A DNA stretch of 64,000 bases from Dendrophyllia cribrosa (GCA_024195265.1 JAJLRJ010000011.1:20852129-20916128); one strand, 5' to 3'; positions 9,197-18,468 are shown, counted from the stretch's first letter. The notes: generated by a model from the letters alone, not told the origin. Numbers and translations: made by a program.

Positions 9197-10440
9197 CTAA
9201 TACTGAATCGATTCCAGCCCACGATTTGCAATGTAGAACAATGCGTCACTGATAATGAAAATGTGGCCTTTCACTGTGCCGCTGCCCGAAGTGGTCCTCT
9301 CGATCTCGAGCAAGACACCGTCCTTTGTGTTTACCAGCCGGAGACCATTACCGTGTAGGCTTTTGGCAGCCATCGATCTTAGATCGATGAATAAACCAAA
9401 CTTGTCCCCCGTGTAGAACTTTGTGGCATCCATGTTGCTATCAACACCCACCTCCTCACCAAAGTGCCGGCGAACCTCTTCCCATGTGTCTCGGCTTTCA
9501 ATACCCTGGCTGTAGATTTGATTGGGGACGCCGTCGATGGTAACCTTCACGCTGGTGATGTCGGGGTTGAAGAACTTTTCCGAGTCTCTTGCGCCACCCA
9601 CATGGCGTTCGCTAAAGAGAAGGAGGATGCCTTTCATTGACCGGCGCGGGATGTTGATGGTCTCGTGGATCACTGCGTCTGTACCCTTGTCGACTGAAAT
9701 GATTTTGTGGTGGGTGATGTGCTCGTAGAGGAATTCATTGCCATTTAGATAGGCGCTTTCCGCATCTCTGGCCAGTGCCTTGGCTTTTAGTACCTCATAT
9801 TCAAGCTGAATGTTCGTCAACTCATAGGCCAGCTTGCTAGCATCGGAGCCTTTAACAACCATGCTCGCTGGGGAAAGCTTTATCTCGAACATAAGCGCTT
9901 CAGCCAGAGCATGTGGATAGAAAACACCATGATCTCTTATGATCTCGTGGTCAAGGTGTATTTTGTATTTGTTCCCGTAGACCGCATTCAGCTTCTTCTC
10001 CGTGTCAACACTAGAGGTTTTCTTGTCTCCCGCATTTGAACGGATTTTGCACAAATCCTCAGACTGTATCCCTTCGAGGAACATGTTACTTCGTTGGGTC
10101 TTTGTCAGGAAAAGGTCCTCATAAAGCTTGTAAACATCAAAGACATTGGTGTCTTGCAGCTTCTCTCCGGAAAACTTGACAACAAGGCTTAAGACAAGCG
10201 CCCGAGAGACGTTGTTTACCAGGTAGTTGTTTGCCTGTCCGCTCACGACGAGGTTGAATACCAGCGACAACGAGCCTGGGACGAGCACGACCCCGTTGTC
10301 TAGTTTAGGAACAGTCACGTACAGCGTTTCCCCCGGCAACGCTTTGTTTGGGTTGAATGTGCAGAGTCCTGGCACCCTTGAGGGCTAGCCCCATTTTCGC
10401 TCTGTAAGACGGGTTGAAGTTTTCGCTCACAGCCGTAACC
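9197..10440 (-). pseudogene. Probable double jelly-roll major capsid protein, frameshifted near its N-terminus
   Basis: A 392-codon open frame (10375-9197) rich in short beta strands, next to the A32-type ATPase. Gene order and length make it the best major capsid candidate. Conserved-looking blocks include NNYLVNNVSRALV, SNAGDKKTSS, DHGVFYPHAL, INIPRRSMKGILLLF and GLRLVNTKDGV. The frame has no ATG at its start (first codon GTG, stop just upstream). N-terminal coding sequence (AVSENFNPSYRAKMGLAL) lies in another frame over 10440-10385, so a one-base indel sits near 10375-10385. The expected ATG after the TATA box reads CTG. It is therefore a pseudogene with a long intact body. The jelly-roll fold is inferred from context, not seen directly. 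Confidence 0.65.
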
Positions 10441-10455
10441 AGAATATATATATGT
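10441..10455 (-). promoter_or_regulatory. TATA box of the capsid gene, truncated by an insertion
   Basis: CATATATATATTCTGG on the minus strand. The TAAAAC part expected further upstream has been replaced by the poly-A tail of a retroelement fragment. Confidence 0.4.
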
Positions 10456-10797
10456 TTTTTTTTTTTTTTAATAACACCTTTATTGACCAAAAAAAAAAAC
10501 ATTTTACATTTCAAGTTAGATTAAGTTACATTAAGCTGCTGTATTAAAGAAAAAGAGTACATGTAGTAGAGATGATACTGTCACAATATACTGGTAATAA
10601 TAATAACAACAATAATTGGGTGACAATTATTTCAATTTGAAAGGTTAAGTTAAAAGGAAACGTATCCAGATCAGATTAGGCTGCTTTATTAATTTTCCAT
10701 GTTACTTTTAGTTTAGAGATGCATTCGTCTAGGTCGAGTTTTCTTTTCAAGAACTTACTTGCGTAGATATAATGTTTCACGTGCTGCAGGAGAAGAG
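10455..10797 (-). mobile_element. L1/Tx1-like LINE 3' fragment with poly-A tail
   Basis: On the minus strand a frame reads LLQHVKHYIYASKFLKRKL, resembling the C-terminal end of L1-type reverse transcriptases. It is followed by an untranslated part, CAATAAAGG, and a poly-A tract (T run at 10455-10469). The 5' end is truncated. The piece sits exactly between the capsid promoter and the plus-strand viral gene at 10833. Confidence 0.5.
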
Positions 10798-10832
10798 AGA
10801 TGTTTTTAAAAAATAAATATATAACTTGTGTT

Positions 10833-11640
10833 ATGATGGAGCCCACCCCTAAAACTAGTGGCGAAGAGAGAGATCCTCTAATTCCCCATGATGACGATGA
10901 CGATGACGATGATGCTTTTAATACTGAACACGCACAGTGGGATAAGGATAACCCCCCAGAACCAGAAAACCCGGAACTTCGGGTGATCCATTACAATGCA
11001 TACGAGGACTACTACAATGAATCGACCCTCAGAGCGCGGTTCACGCACGGAAGAAACTTCTTTCATTGAGGGGGCTCCTTCAGTTGAGACATTAGAAACT
11101 TTACGGGTAGATCTGACAAATGAAGCATTAAAACAAGACTACCCCCAATATGGTAAAGAAGGCCGTGTCCTAAATTTGGAGGCTTCAAATGGAAAAGTTT
11201 TTGTTGAAGGCCCGCAGGGTGGTAAGTATCAGCTCTTCAAAGCTGATGGGAAGACACTCAACCCAAAGCTACCAAAAGCCGTTAAGAAAATCCTTGGGCC
11301 AAAGAGAACAGAACTAATCCAGCAAAAGGATGAAGAGATTGCAGCTCTTGACAGGAGCATCCAAGAAAACCAGAGTATTGCGAAAAAATGAAAATAAGGA
11401 GCCTTCTACCCGTGAACGAGCCCATGAAAAGGTCCAAGAAAACACCACTGTGCTGTACGCTCTTAGAAATATCGTAGAGTCTTATGGCATCCTCTAGGAG
11501 TGTGAGGAATACTCTCTGCGTTTCGAACGCTCGGCCTCCACTCCCAATAATGCTGCTGGGGGTATTGGCTTGCCAACCTTCTTTCGAAGCGGTCATCGAA
11601 CACGGCTAAGCTCTACTCAACAGCCCGACACCCTTTTACG
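10833..11640 (+). pseudogene. Divergent viral gene with acidic N-terminus, broken in several places
   Basis: It starts with an ATG at 10833, a few bases after TATATAACTTGTG. The N-terminus reads EPTPKTSGEERDPLIP followed by an Asp run. The frame ends at 11069, but coding-like sequence continues in the next frame from about 11020 (SRTEETSFIEG...). It includes the block EGPQGGKYQLFKADGK and an acidic helix, up to 11391. A further stretch (NTTVLYALRNIVESYGIL) follows in a third register with a TAG near 11500. At least two frameshifts and one stop are present. It is transcribed away from the capsid gene. I do not recognise the family. Penton/minor capsid or tegument-like roles are possible but unproven. 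Confidence 0.5.
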
Positions 11641-11931
11641 GGCCTACAGTATATATATATATTTCATAACCGTGGGGGTTTTTAGCTATGATATATATAC
11701 AGGGTGATTGGTAGGGATGAAATAGAAAGCCCCCACTTTTCTAACTATTTCATAACCTACCCGCAACCGATATAATATATAGTGCGAAAAACTCTTATAT
11801 ATAGATCAAAACTACCGCGCTTTCACATGTGGTAACTCTTCTAAGGGCGCGCATGCGCAAACAGTTATAAACCACACGCATGCGCAAGTGATGCTTGACC
11901 AATTGAACATTTATCATTTTCTAAAATAAAC
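11641..11931 (+). promoter_or_regulatory. Complex upstream region of the VLTF-3-like gene with two NRF-1-like sites
   Basis: It contains four TATA-type runs (about 11650, 11690, 11770, 11795), a repeated CTATTTCATAACC/ATTTCATAACC motif, and two copies of a GCATGCGCAA motif (about 11851 and 11878). The first sits in GCGCGCATGCGC, the palindromic core bound by NRF-1 in animals. A CCAATTGAA box lies at 11899-11907, 25 bases before the ATG. Confidence 0.45.
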
Positions 11932-12738
11932 ATGACTGAAGCTTATAAGCGCTTTGTCACGCAACTGTCTATCGTTAGACGTATGGATGAAAAGAGAGAA
12001 TACGAGACACAACTCTCTGTCTTGGATCTCAAACATAAACAAGTCATGCTGCGTTCACTCACTGGCAGCGACTACACAACCGAACTTCACCGCTCACAAC
12101 TACCAGAGAAGCTCTATCTCATCTTCGAAGCTCTTAGTTCTACAACAAAACAAGAGTTTATCCAACAATTCAGCGATATAAGGTTTGTTATCACTTTAAA
12201 TAGAACAAACAAAAGACTTAAATCATGTCTTGAATGCGGCGGAACATTTTCGCTTGTGTACGATTCAACAGGACTTGTCTGTTACAACAAAGGAAATATG
12301 AAAGTTAAACCCCGATGCACAACAAATTATAATTTTAAATATCGGCTTCATCAGATACTCGGAAATAACTCTTTGGAAAACATAAGCGGCGGTGAAAATG
12401 TTTTATTAGAAATACAAAAAGAAATGGCAAAAGAAAATGTTCTTCCAAAATCTCTAACAATAGGTGATCTACTAAATATCTGAAATATTCTTAAAAAAAT
12501 AAAACGCAGTGATTTTTATAAACACTCTACCCTGTTGTTAAACTTAATTTCGGGGGAACCCCCTTTGAGAATAAACGATGACGAAATGAAATAATTTTAC
12601 CAGAAGGACCAAGAAAACACAAAATTTTATCTTACATAAGACTTCAGAAGCTCGCTACACGTCTAACAAACGAATGGTATTGGAATGCGGCCATTAATGC
12701 CGCGGGCATTAATAATCTTGCTCAAACTTATTCATAAG
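11932..12738 (+). pseudogene. VLTF-3-like viral late transcription factor, broken
   Basis: The first frame gives 183 aa (11932-12480). It has a zinc-ribbon-like CLECGGTFSLVYDSTGLVC, although the second Cys pair is imperfect (next Cys in KPRC). A helical block resembling YxFxxxLxxI...IxxEM...LTxxxLL follows. The TGA at 12481-12483 is in frame with a continuation of the same fold style (NILKKIKRSDFYKHSTLLLN, then ISGEPP) to a TAA at 12592. The last conserved-looking part (EGPRKHKILSYIRLQKLA) lies in another frame after about 12590. This order (zinc ribbon, helix, LKK-YY/F-H, GxPP, RK..LSY) is the VLTF-3 pattern of nucleocytoplasmic large DNA viruses. The assignment is from memory of the family and needs a profile search. 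Confidence 0.6.
12693..12713. terminator. Perfect 9-bp hairpin between convergent viral genes
   Basis: ATTAATGCC, GCG, GGCATTAAT. It sits where the VLTF-3-like and nuclease genes converge and overlaps the nuclease stop codon (12709-12711). It is a possible transcript-end signal, inferred from position only. Confidence 0.4.
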
Positions 12739-13837
12739 AAAGGCAAACATTTGCTCTTCATCTCCGGCACTTATGGTGGCGACATTTTTCTTAGGGCTGC
12801 GATCGATTTTAGCTACCTCTTCAGAGTGCTCGGTTATTTATTTTCGAAGGCTTATCAAGCTGTTATGAAAGCGCTCGACCGACCTTTGAATATTGCTCAA
12901 AAAATGTGGTTGCTTTGGTACCCAAATCTCAGTTATATCCAGAAGCTTCCAGGCGAAGACAGCCACTGGTTTCGGGCCTTCTGAACCATCATCATCATCA
13001 TCATTTTATTAAACAAATAAATTATATACAAAATTATAGGCACCCGCAGGTAGCATCAAGCTAATCGAGGCGGGTGCTTTTAGAAATAAATAGATAAATA
13101 AGAAATCACATTACAAATAAAATACGGAGATAAATAAATTGGTACATAGATAAATAAAAAAACTGAGTCTTACAAGATTTTGAGTGAGACATTTAACAAG
13201 TCGGATAATTATTTTCACACGTCAAAATAAAATAAAACAAAGGAGAATGTCAAGAACCCTGATTCGAAAACGCTTTTTGCATATGGTTATAACGCAAAAA
13301 CTCCTCGTCTTCGTCCTGTTTTCTAAACGACATTCTTACTCTGCCGTACCAACACCAGATATTTTTCTCCGCGATGGAGCTCATAATCCTCTCAAACAAT
13401 TGTGTTGTTTTGAGGAATCCGATATCGATGATTTTGTTTTGATTTCTGGTTATCTTCTGTTTGCTAAAAAGATAACAAACTCCCCACGCGAGTGTTGTAT
13501 TTAAATTCTAACAGAACTAAGTTGTTATCTTTGTCTAAATAGTATCCGTCTGGGCTGCAAGTGACCTTTCGATAAAGCAGATGATCTCTTGATAGATTAA
13601 GAGAGATACTGTGACCAAAAACGGAAACAGAGTGTTTTTGCTCAAAATACTTGCGTATAAGCGACTCGAACAGATTGCCCCAGGTACAAGCTGCATTATT
13701 GAGCATACCTGTTGGCTGTATTTTCTTTATGAGCAAGCTTTGTCGTGTTACAAACGGCGAACCCAGTCGGCGCTCCTTTGTTTCAGACCAGTGTTCCGCG
13801 ATTTAAGAAAGTTCGTGAACACTTGAGCAGTCGTCAT
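12709..13837 (-). pseudogene. YqaJ/lambda-exonuclease-type viral nuclease, in four pieces
   Basis: A PD-(D/E)XK exonuclease of the viral recombinase (YqaJ) type. It would trim DNA ends in replication or recombination. Piece 1 starts at the ATG 13835-13837 and contains LKQRSADWVRR, as in YqaJ N-termini. After a frameshift near 13750, piece 2 (to 13464) holds NAACTWGNLFESLIRKYFE, then CSPDGYY and LLEFKY, i.e. the E, D, ExK catalytic set. Piece 3 is in another frame to about 13245. A LINE 3' tail (12985-13245) follows. Piece 4 (AVFAWKLLDITEIWV...FLSNIQRSVERFHNSL) matches the style of the family C-terminus, with a stop before the last 35 codons. The start overlaps the stop of the upstream ORF by one base. 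The promoter box lies in that ORF. Confidence 0.6.
12985..13245 (-). mobile_element. LINE 3' tail inserted in the nuclease gene
   Basis: On the minus strand it ends in TTTAATAAAATGATGATGAT repeats, an L2-type 3' end. It carries an 8-bp stem GCACCCGC/GCGGGTGC (13039-13079) just before the tail. It separates pieces 3 and 4 of the nuclease. The right boundary is approximate. Confidence 0.55.
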
Positions 13838-14268
13838 CACTTATATACAAAGGGCAAGCATTTCTTCAATTGGTAATAACCACTCAACTCCGTTTGAAAC
13901 GTTGCGAGTGATTTCTTACCTGCGATATAATCCGAAACAAAACTTAAATCACGGATCCTGTGTAAAGGATCAAGAGTCTCTAAGCTTTTATTTTTCGGAT
14001 GAGTTTTAAGATGTTCTTGTTCTTGCTCGTCAAGCCATGCATTCAGCTCATGTCGGCTGATATTTGACTTGGCAAAAACTTCTCTAACATCGATCGGGGG
14101 TGTCGCCAAACCCGCCTCATGTTCGGGAAGAGCTCGAAAGTTTCTTTTCAAAGGCGGACAACCATTATTTCTATGATTATAAAACGTTGACACACACACT
14201 CTTCGTTTGCAACCAGGGCAAGTGATTTTTAGTCGATTTACCTTCAAGTACTTAGTAGAGCGTTGCAT
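13837..14268 (-). CDS. Viral ORF with Cys/His zinc-binding motif, 143 aa
   Basis: Intact frame from an ATG at 14266-14268. The N-terminal part carries CPGCKRRVCVSTFYNHRNNG followed by C, i.e. C17-x2-C20-x11-H32-x4-C37, a small zinc-finger layout. The rest is helical and charged (HELNAWLDEQEQEHLKTH, then DLSFVSDYIAGKKSLATF). Its last codons (YYQLKKCLPFVYK) are encoded by the promoter box of the nuclease gene, and the TGA overlaps that gene's ATG by one base. Possibly a DNA-binding or regulatory protein of the early class. No family recognised. Confidence 0.6.
   Translation of the reverse strand: MQRSTKYLKVNRLKITCPGCKRRVCVSTFYNHRNNGCPPLKRNFRALPEHEAGLATPPIDVREVFAKSNISRHELNAWLDEQEQEHLKTHPKNKSLETLDPLHRIRDLSFVSDYIAGKKSLATFQTELSGYYQLKKCLPFVYK
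13845..13880 (-). promoter_or_regulatory. CCAATTGAAG-class promoter box of the nuclease gene
   Basis: Minus strand: ATTACCAATTGAAGAAATGC, then a short spacer, CTTTGTATATA and the ATG at 13837. It lies inside the 3' coding end of the 143-aa ORF. Confidence 0.6.
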
Positions 14269-14512
14269 GGTCGTGTATAAAAGAGGGTAAGCGTTTCTTC
14301 CATTGGTAATCTCCGACCCCCGTTCCTACACAAGAGGCGGCGACATTCATCTCTACCCAAACACTGCGTATGCTTGGGTTATTCATTTTAAGAAGAACGT
14401 GAAAAATGCTTAAGTCTTTGCTGTCGGGTATGGCCCTCAGCTTGCGTTGACTTTTGTTTACGAAAACATCGAGCCCGTTCTTGTAAATTTCGGACTTAAG
14501 TGATGCATTCAT
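14252..14512 (-). CDS. Small viral ORF, 86 aa
   Basis: The ATG is at 14510-14512 (MNASLKSEIYKNGLDVF). The protein is soluble-looking, with a basic middle (KSQRKLRAIPDSKDL) and a conserved-style NNPSIRSVWVEMNV segment. The C-terminus (DYQWKKRLPS...) is encoded by the promoter box of the 143-aa ORF and overlaps its start. It has its own CCAATTGAAG-type box at 14525-14555. Function unknown. Confidence 0.5.
   Translation of the reverse strand: MNASLKSEIYKNGLDVFVNKSQRKLRAIPDSKDLSIFHVLLKMNNPSIRSVWVEMNVAASCVGTGVGDYQWKKRLPSFIHDHATLY
14273..14312 (-). promoter_or_regulatory. CCAATTGAAG-class promoter box of the 143-aa ORF
   Basis: Minus strand: ATTACCAATGGAAGAAACGC, then a short spacer, TTTTATACA and the ATG. 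Confidence 0.6.
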
Positions 14513-14690
14513 TGTGGAGTATATACAAGAGGTATGCATTTCTTCAATTGGTGATGCCCAACCCTCAAGTGCTCCATAGGGCTTCGTTTGGGTGGATGGG
14601 GGCCTCCTTGGCGTTTTTTTTTGGTTGCTGAAATCGAGGGTAGCCCTGACGAGTTTTGCGCTGGGCACCCGTTGCTTAAATAAGCTTCCG
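14513..14690 (-). pseudogene. 3' end of a further viral ORF, truncated
   Basis: A frame without ATG (LVRATLDFSNQKKTPRRPPS...) runs leftwards from about 14668 into the 86-aa ORF. Its upstream part is missing, so the viral element probably ends or is broken near 14690. In a second register the last codons give HHQLKKCIPLVY before a TGA, echoing the ends of the next two ORFs. Confidence 0.35.
14516..14556 (-). promoter_or_regulatory. CCAATTGAAG-class promoter box of the 86-aa ORF
   Basis: Minus strand: ATCACCAATTGAAGAAATGC, then a short spacer, CTTGTATATA and the ATG. Confidence 0.6.
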
Positions 14691-14719
14691 GAGGGTGTAG
14701 TTCTGTCTTAAATTACATA

Positions 14720-15250
14720 GTGGAGGGCTTGGTAATATCCGTCTCCAGTACTATTAAGGGAGGCTCTTATTCATACCATCTAACCCCTATTTGGGGTGGG
14801 GCTGTATAAAACGATAATACCCGGCTAGTGTACACTGCGTAGTATGCACAAAGTAGTATAGGGGGAGGGTGAGCCGGCCTCATTCAAAATAGGGGGGTTA
14901 GAGGCATGAACAAATCGCTCCTAGCATGGGACACATCCGAGCCCACAGACCGACTGGAGGTCTTTGTCAGCGCGCAAAACATCATGGGTACCCCACATTT
15001 TTCGGCCGACGGCCGATTCCGTAATGAAAAATGACGGGGCTGTTCGTCGTACCTTTTAGGGGTCACAATTTGCAGATTAGTACCGCTTAGGGTACTAAAA
15101 TCTAAAATGACCACCGTTAGAATTATCGCGGTACGTTTTAGGGTATAAAGCCGCCTGGTACCTTTTAGGGTGTTTCTCAAAAATTTCCGACGAGCACCCC
15201 TGTCATTTTTATATGGGAGTCCACCCCGCCGGGACTGCAGCTGCAATGCT
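14720..15250. repeat. Repeat DNA: short inverted repeat and CCTTTTAGGG motif array
   Basis: A TCTAACCCCTATTT motif near 14779-14792 is inverted near 14891-14905. From 15050 to 15180 a TACCTTTTAGGG-like motif recurs several times. An open frame over this stretch is best explained by the repeats. Confidence 0.4.
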
Positions 15251-16358
15251 TTACATGCAATTTTGAGTGAATTCGATATTAATAGCTCGAACTGATTTGT
15301 ATATTACCATTGATGTATAGACCAATGATTCGATAGATGTTTTTTAGATTAGTTTTTATAGTTTTTTTCAGATTCTTAATTGTACATATATTTATTGACT
15401 TGATCAGTTTTGTGGCGGCAATACCTGAAAACTAGCTGGCTCGTTGCTAAGTGCATTTGTTCACGTTAAATAAAGTTTTTATCATTTATCATTACACTAA
15501 ACGTGTATAGCAACTGAATGCAAAGTTGCATTTTTGATCGAGATTGTTGTTCATTTCACACTGTTTGTTAATTCGCCATTCGATGGTTGTTCATGCTCTG
15601 CGGCGAGATCAGCGACCTTCACTTTCAACACGTTGAACGACAATTGATTTTACTATTTCAAGCTATAGTTTTTATATAACTTTAAAAATACAAACGAGCT
15701 TTAGAAAGACCTTTGTGTTGACCCATTCACTCACGAAAGGAGAAACTTCTCCCCTGAACTTAACTTGACACTTCCGGTTCCAATTCCCCACCCGACCCAG
15801 GCAAAGTTCAAATTCTTTACTACCGGGCACGAAAAGTAGTCAAATGCGGGGGTATGCCCGGGAGGGATGTTGAAGGTTCCAAATGAACGGCACATAACAA
15901 CCGCCGGGCAATCAGATGGTCTTTTTTTAATTTGAATTATTAGGGTTTAGTTTTACTTCATCTCAGCATGCAGCAAATCCCCTTTCATTTCGGTCACAGG
16001 TATGTTGGGGTGTACATCAAGCGAGTCACGTGGTATACGGTTTCATCCCTTTAATCATGGGGGACTTTAAGCAACGGCAATGGCAACGGTGAAGTGAGAG
16101 ACTCAGTGAAAATCCAAATGATTGACTGCGCATGATTGGCGGGAAAATATCTCGCGTTATCTTCACAGACCCGACGTGAAATTGCTCATTTTGCCGCTTC
16201 CACACAACGCGAGTATTTACATTCTTCTAAATTGCAGCTTTATTGTTTCTAAATCCATAAATTCGAATCTTTGAATTACTTAAAGTGTTACTCCTAAAAA
16301 TGTCGATATTTTGGGCTTGTTATTAGGTCAAAGTGGGACAACTATTGTATTTTTTTTA
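15250..16358. other. Non-coding stretch, nothing recognised
   Basis: AT-rich DNA without a convincing exon or repeat boundary. It may include the upstream region of the candidate gene at 16359. Confidence 0.3.
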
Positions 16359-17319
16359 ATGGACTGCAGAGAAGAGAATTACGAATTTATTCATGGAGGC
16401 GGAGAATATAAACATGTGAGTACAGAAGTGAACTTCCTTCTACTTTTTCTTCCTCGTTCATTGAAATATATATTGAAGAATAAATGTTTCATATTCATGT
16501 CACTGACCTTTACTACAAAGGAGAAACTGCTAGCTCGATGATCGATGAATGTCATGAATTTCATTGAGTTACGATTCTGCGTGTGAAATTTAGATCTTTC
16601 TGTGCACGCCGTGCAGCAGTGTAGTTTATAGAAGTTAAACTTAACCTGTAGGCTTTATAGCTGTGAAATTAAAAGCTGCAATTCTATTCTGCTTTTAAAC
16701 CTCCAATCAATAGCATATATTCGAGCGAGAATTACCCGAGTTCAAATAATTCGTTCATCAACGAAAAAAAAATACTGAGTTGACTGGTAGCTTTATTTAT
16801 GTTAACTGTATTTAGATCAGTGGTTTGCTTGGTTTCTTTATCTATTTATAATTATTTTTTTCAAAGCTTGCTCTTTTCAATACAAAGATCACGGAAGAAA
16901 GAGTTAAAAATTGGTCGTCACACATGATTTGTATGAATCGTAAAAAGGCAAGCAAAGAAACAAACAAAAGAAGAGATAACGTGTAAAAATTTGTTCCCTG
17001 CATAAATTGTAAAAACAAACAAACAAACCTTCATTTTAAATATAGTTTAGCCGTTTCTAGTGTTTTTATTGTCGCTAAATGTTTAATTTTTATTTTCTTT
17101 CTTTAAAAGAATGCAAAGCCCCTGTATACTCCGTCGTCGACGCTTCTTTCAGGTACATCAAGAACGTCTGCAAGTAGTCGGATGCCATGCCGTCGAAACC
17201 AAAACTCAGACAGACACTCGTCTTCTTCCACGAATCGTACGGCAGATCAAGATTTTTTGACTTGTTCAAGTCGTATTAAAAGCAACAAAAACTATTCATC
17301 GTCAATAATTCCTCCATAG
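16359..17319 (+). CDS. Candidate two-exon small gene, Ser-rich product of 88 aa
   Basis: Exon 1 (16359-16415) starts with an ATG, reads MDCREENYEFIHGGGEYKH and ends at a GTGAGT donor in phase 0. An acceptor TTTCTTTAAAAG leads to exon 2 (17110-17319), which opens NAKPLYTPSSTLLSGTSRTS and goes on with a Ser/Arg/Asn-rich tail to a TAG. The phases fit. The second exon is unusually GC-balanced for its surroundings and has synonymous-rich Ser codons. No known domain seen. It could be a lineage-specific gene or chance. Expression data would decide. Confidence 0.35.
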
Positions 17320-17734
17320 GACTCAGCAGTAAATCTACCTGTTTTAATGAGGCCATAGCGACCGCTTTGAAAAACTTTTGAAGTGCCGTCGGACGTGCCG
17401 TCGTACCTCTGTGATAATTGGAGACCTTAAGATCCGACGACGGCGAGGCTGATTTCCCTTTGGTAAACGGTCGATGCCATTTTTAACGGTCGATGCCATC
17501 ATTAGCATTCATTAGTAACCAAGCCTTTTGTAATGGTCGATGCTATTTCTCTCTAGTTTATGCCTGGATTGGGACGAAAATAGGCTATCATTATTAGGTA
17601 AAATTGGGCCTAGGTAAAGCGATTATTAGATCTAAGCTAGATTCGCGGTAAGGTAAGATTTAGGGTTAGGGTGACCCGTTATTGATATATATTAAAAAAG
17701 CATCTTTTATAATTAAATTTTTCGTGGGTTTGCT

Positions 17735-17802
17735 GGATCAACCCAGTGGTCTAGTGGTAAAGGAGAGACGTTAGCATGCAGAGGTTTCGGGTTCGATTCT
17801 AG
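17735..17802 (+). repeat. tRNA-derived SINE-like sequence
   Basis: It contains an A-box-like TGGTCTAGTGGTAAAGG and a B box GGTTCGATTCT, 35-40 bases apart, as in tRNA-derived SINE heads. The acceptor stem does not pair, so it is not a functional tRNA. Confidence 0.45.
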
Positions 17803-18468
17803 GTATTTAATTGCATTTTTCTTTTTCTGATAGAAAAAATAATTCTAAAATTTGTGAAAATTTTTCTGAGTGTCGCTAAAATGGAATCGACCGTTTACGA
17901 AAGGGAAATGTGCGACGGCGAGTGTCCGCGACGGCAGACTTGGTGGAGAGGGATTAAGGAGAGGTCGCCGTTGCATGGCGCGAAAAATAACCTTAAGAAA
18001 GTGCTGGCGACGGCTGTCGTATTATAAAAACAGTCCGCAGCGCTTTGTCATGTAGAAAGCTTGGAGAGACGATGACTACGTTTAGAAAAGCGATGACTAC
18101 ATTTAGAAAGGCTCGTGAATGTTTACTCGTAAGTTTCGACGATGGCTACATTTCTGAAGATGAATTTCCCCTTTACTCCTATTTCAGACCAACATATGCG
18201 ATTTTCCCTCCCTATTTCAGACCTGACCCAAAATTCGATATCCTATTCCAGACCAGACCCTTATTCAGATGTTAATCAAACCGCATTTCTCAAGGAATGT
18301 AAAAAGTAGCTTCTTCTAAGAACCATACCCAATTCCAAACCAAAGTGCGCAAATCATACCCTATTTCAGACCAAAATGGTCAAAATCTATACCCTATTTC
18401 AGATCAAAACGGCTTGAAAACCATACCGCACATACCTATATAGCTTACATAAGGCAGTACCGCCTCCC

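Noticed and set aside
12685..12984. 99-codon plus-strand open frame
   Set aside because: Antisense to the C-terminal piece of the viral nuclease. The nuclease reading has family-like motifs.
13184..13504. 106-codon plus-strand open frame
   Set aside because: Antisense to nuclease piece 3 and LINE tail sequence.
14884..15246. 120-codon minus-strand open frame
   Set aside because: It runs across CCTTTTAGGG repeats, with no domain or start context.
17735..17802. Functional tRNA gene
   Set aside because: A and B boxes only, without a pairing acceptor stem.
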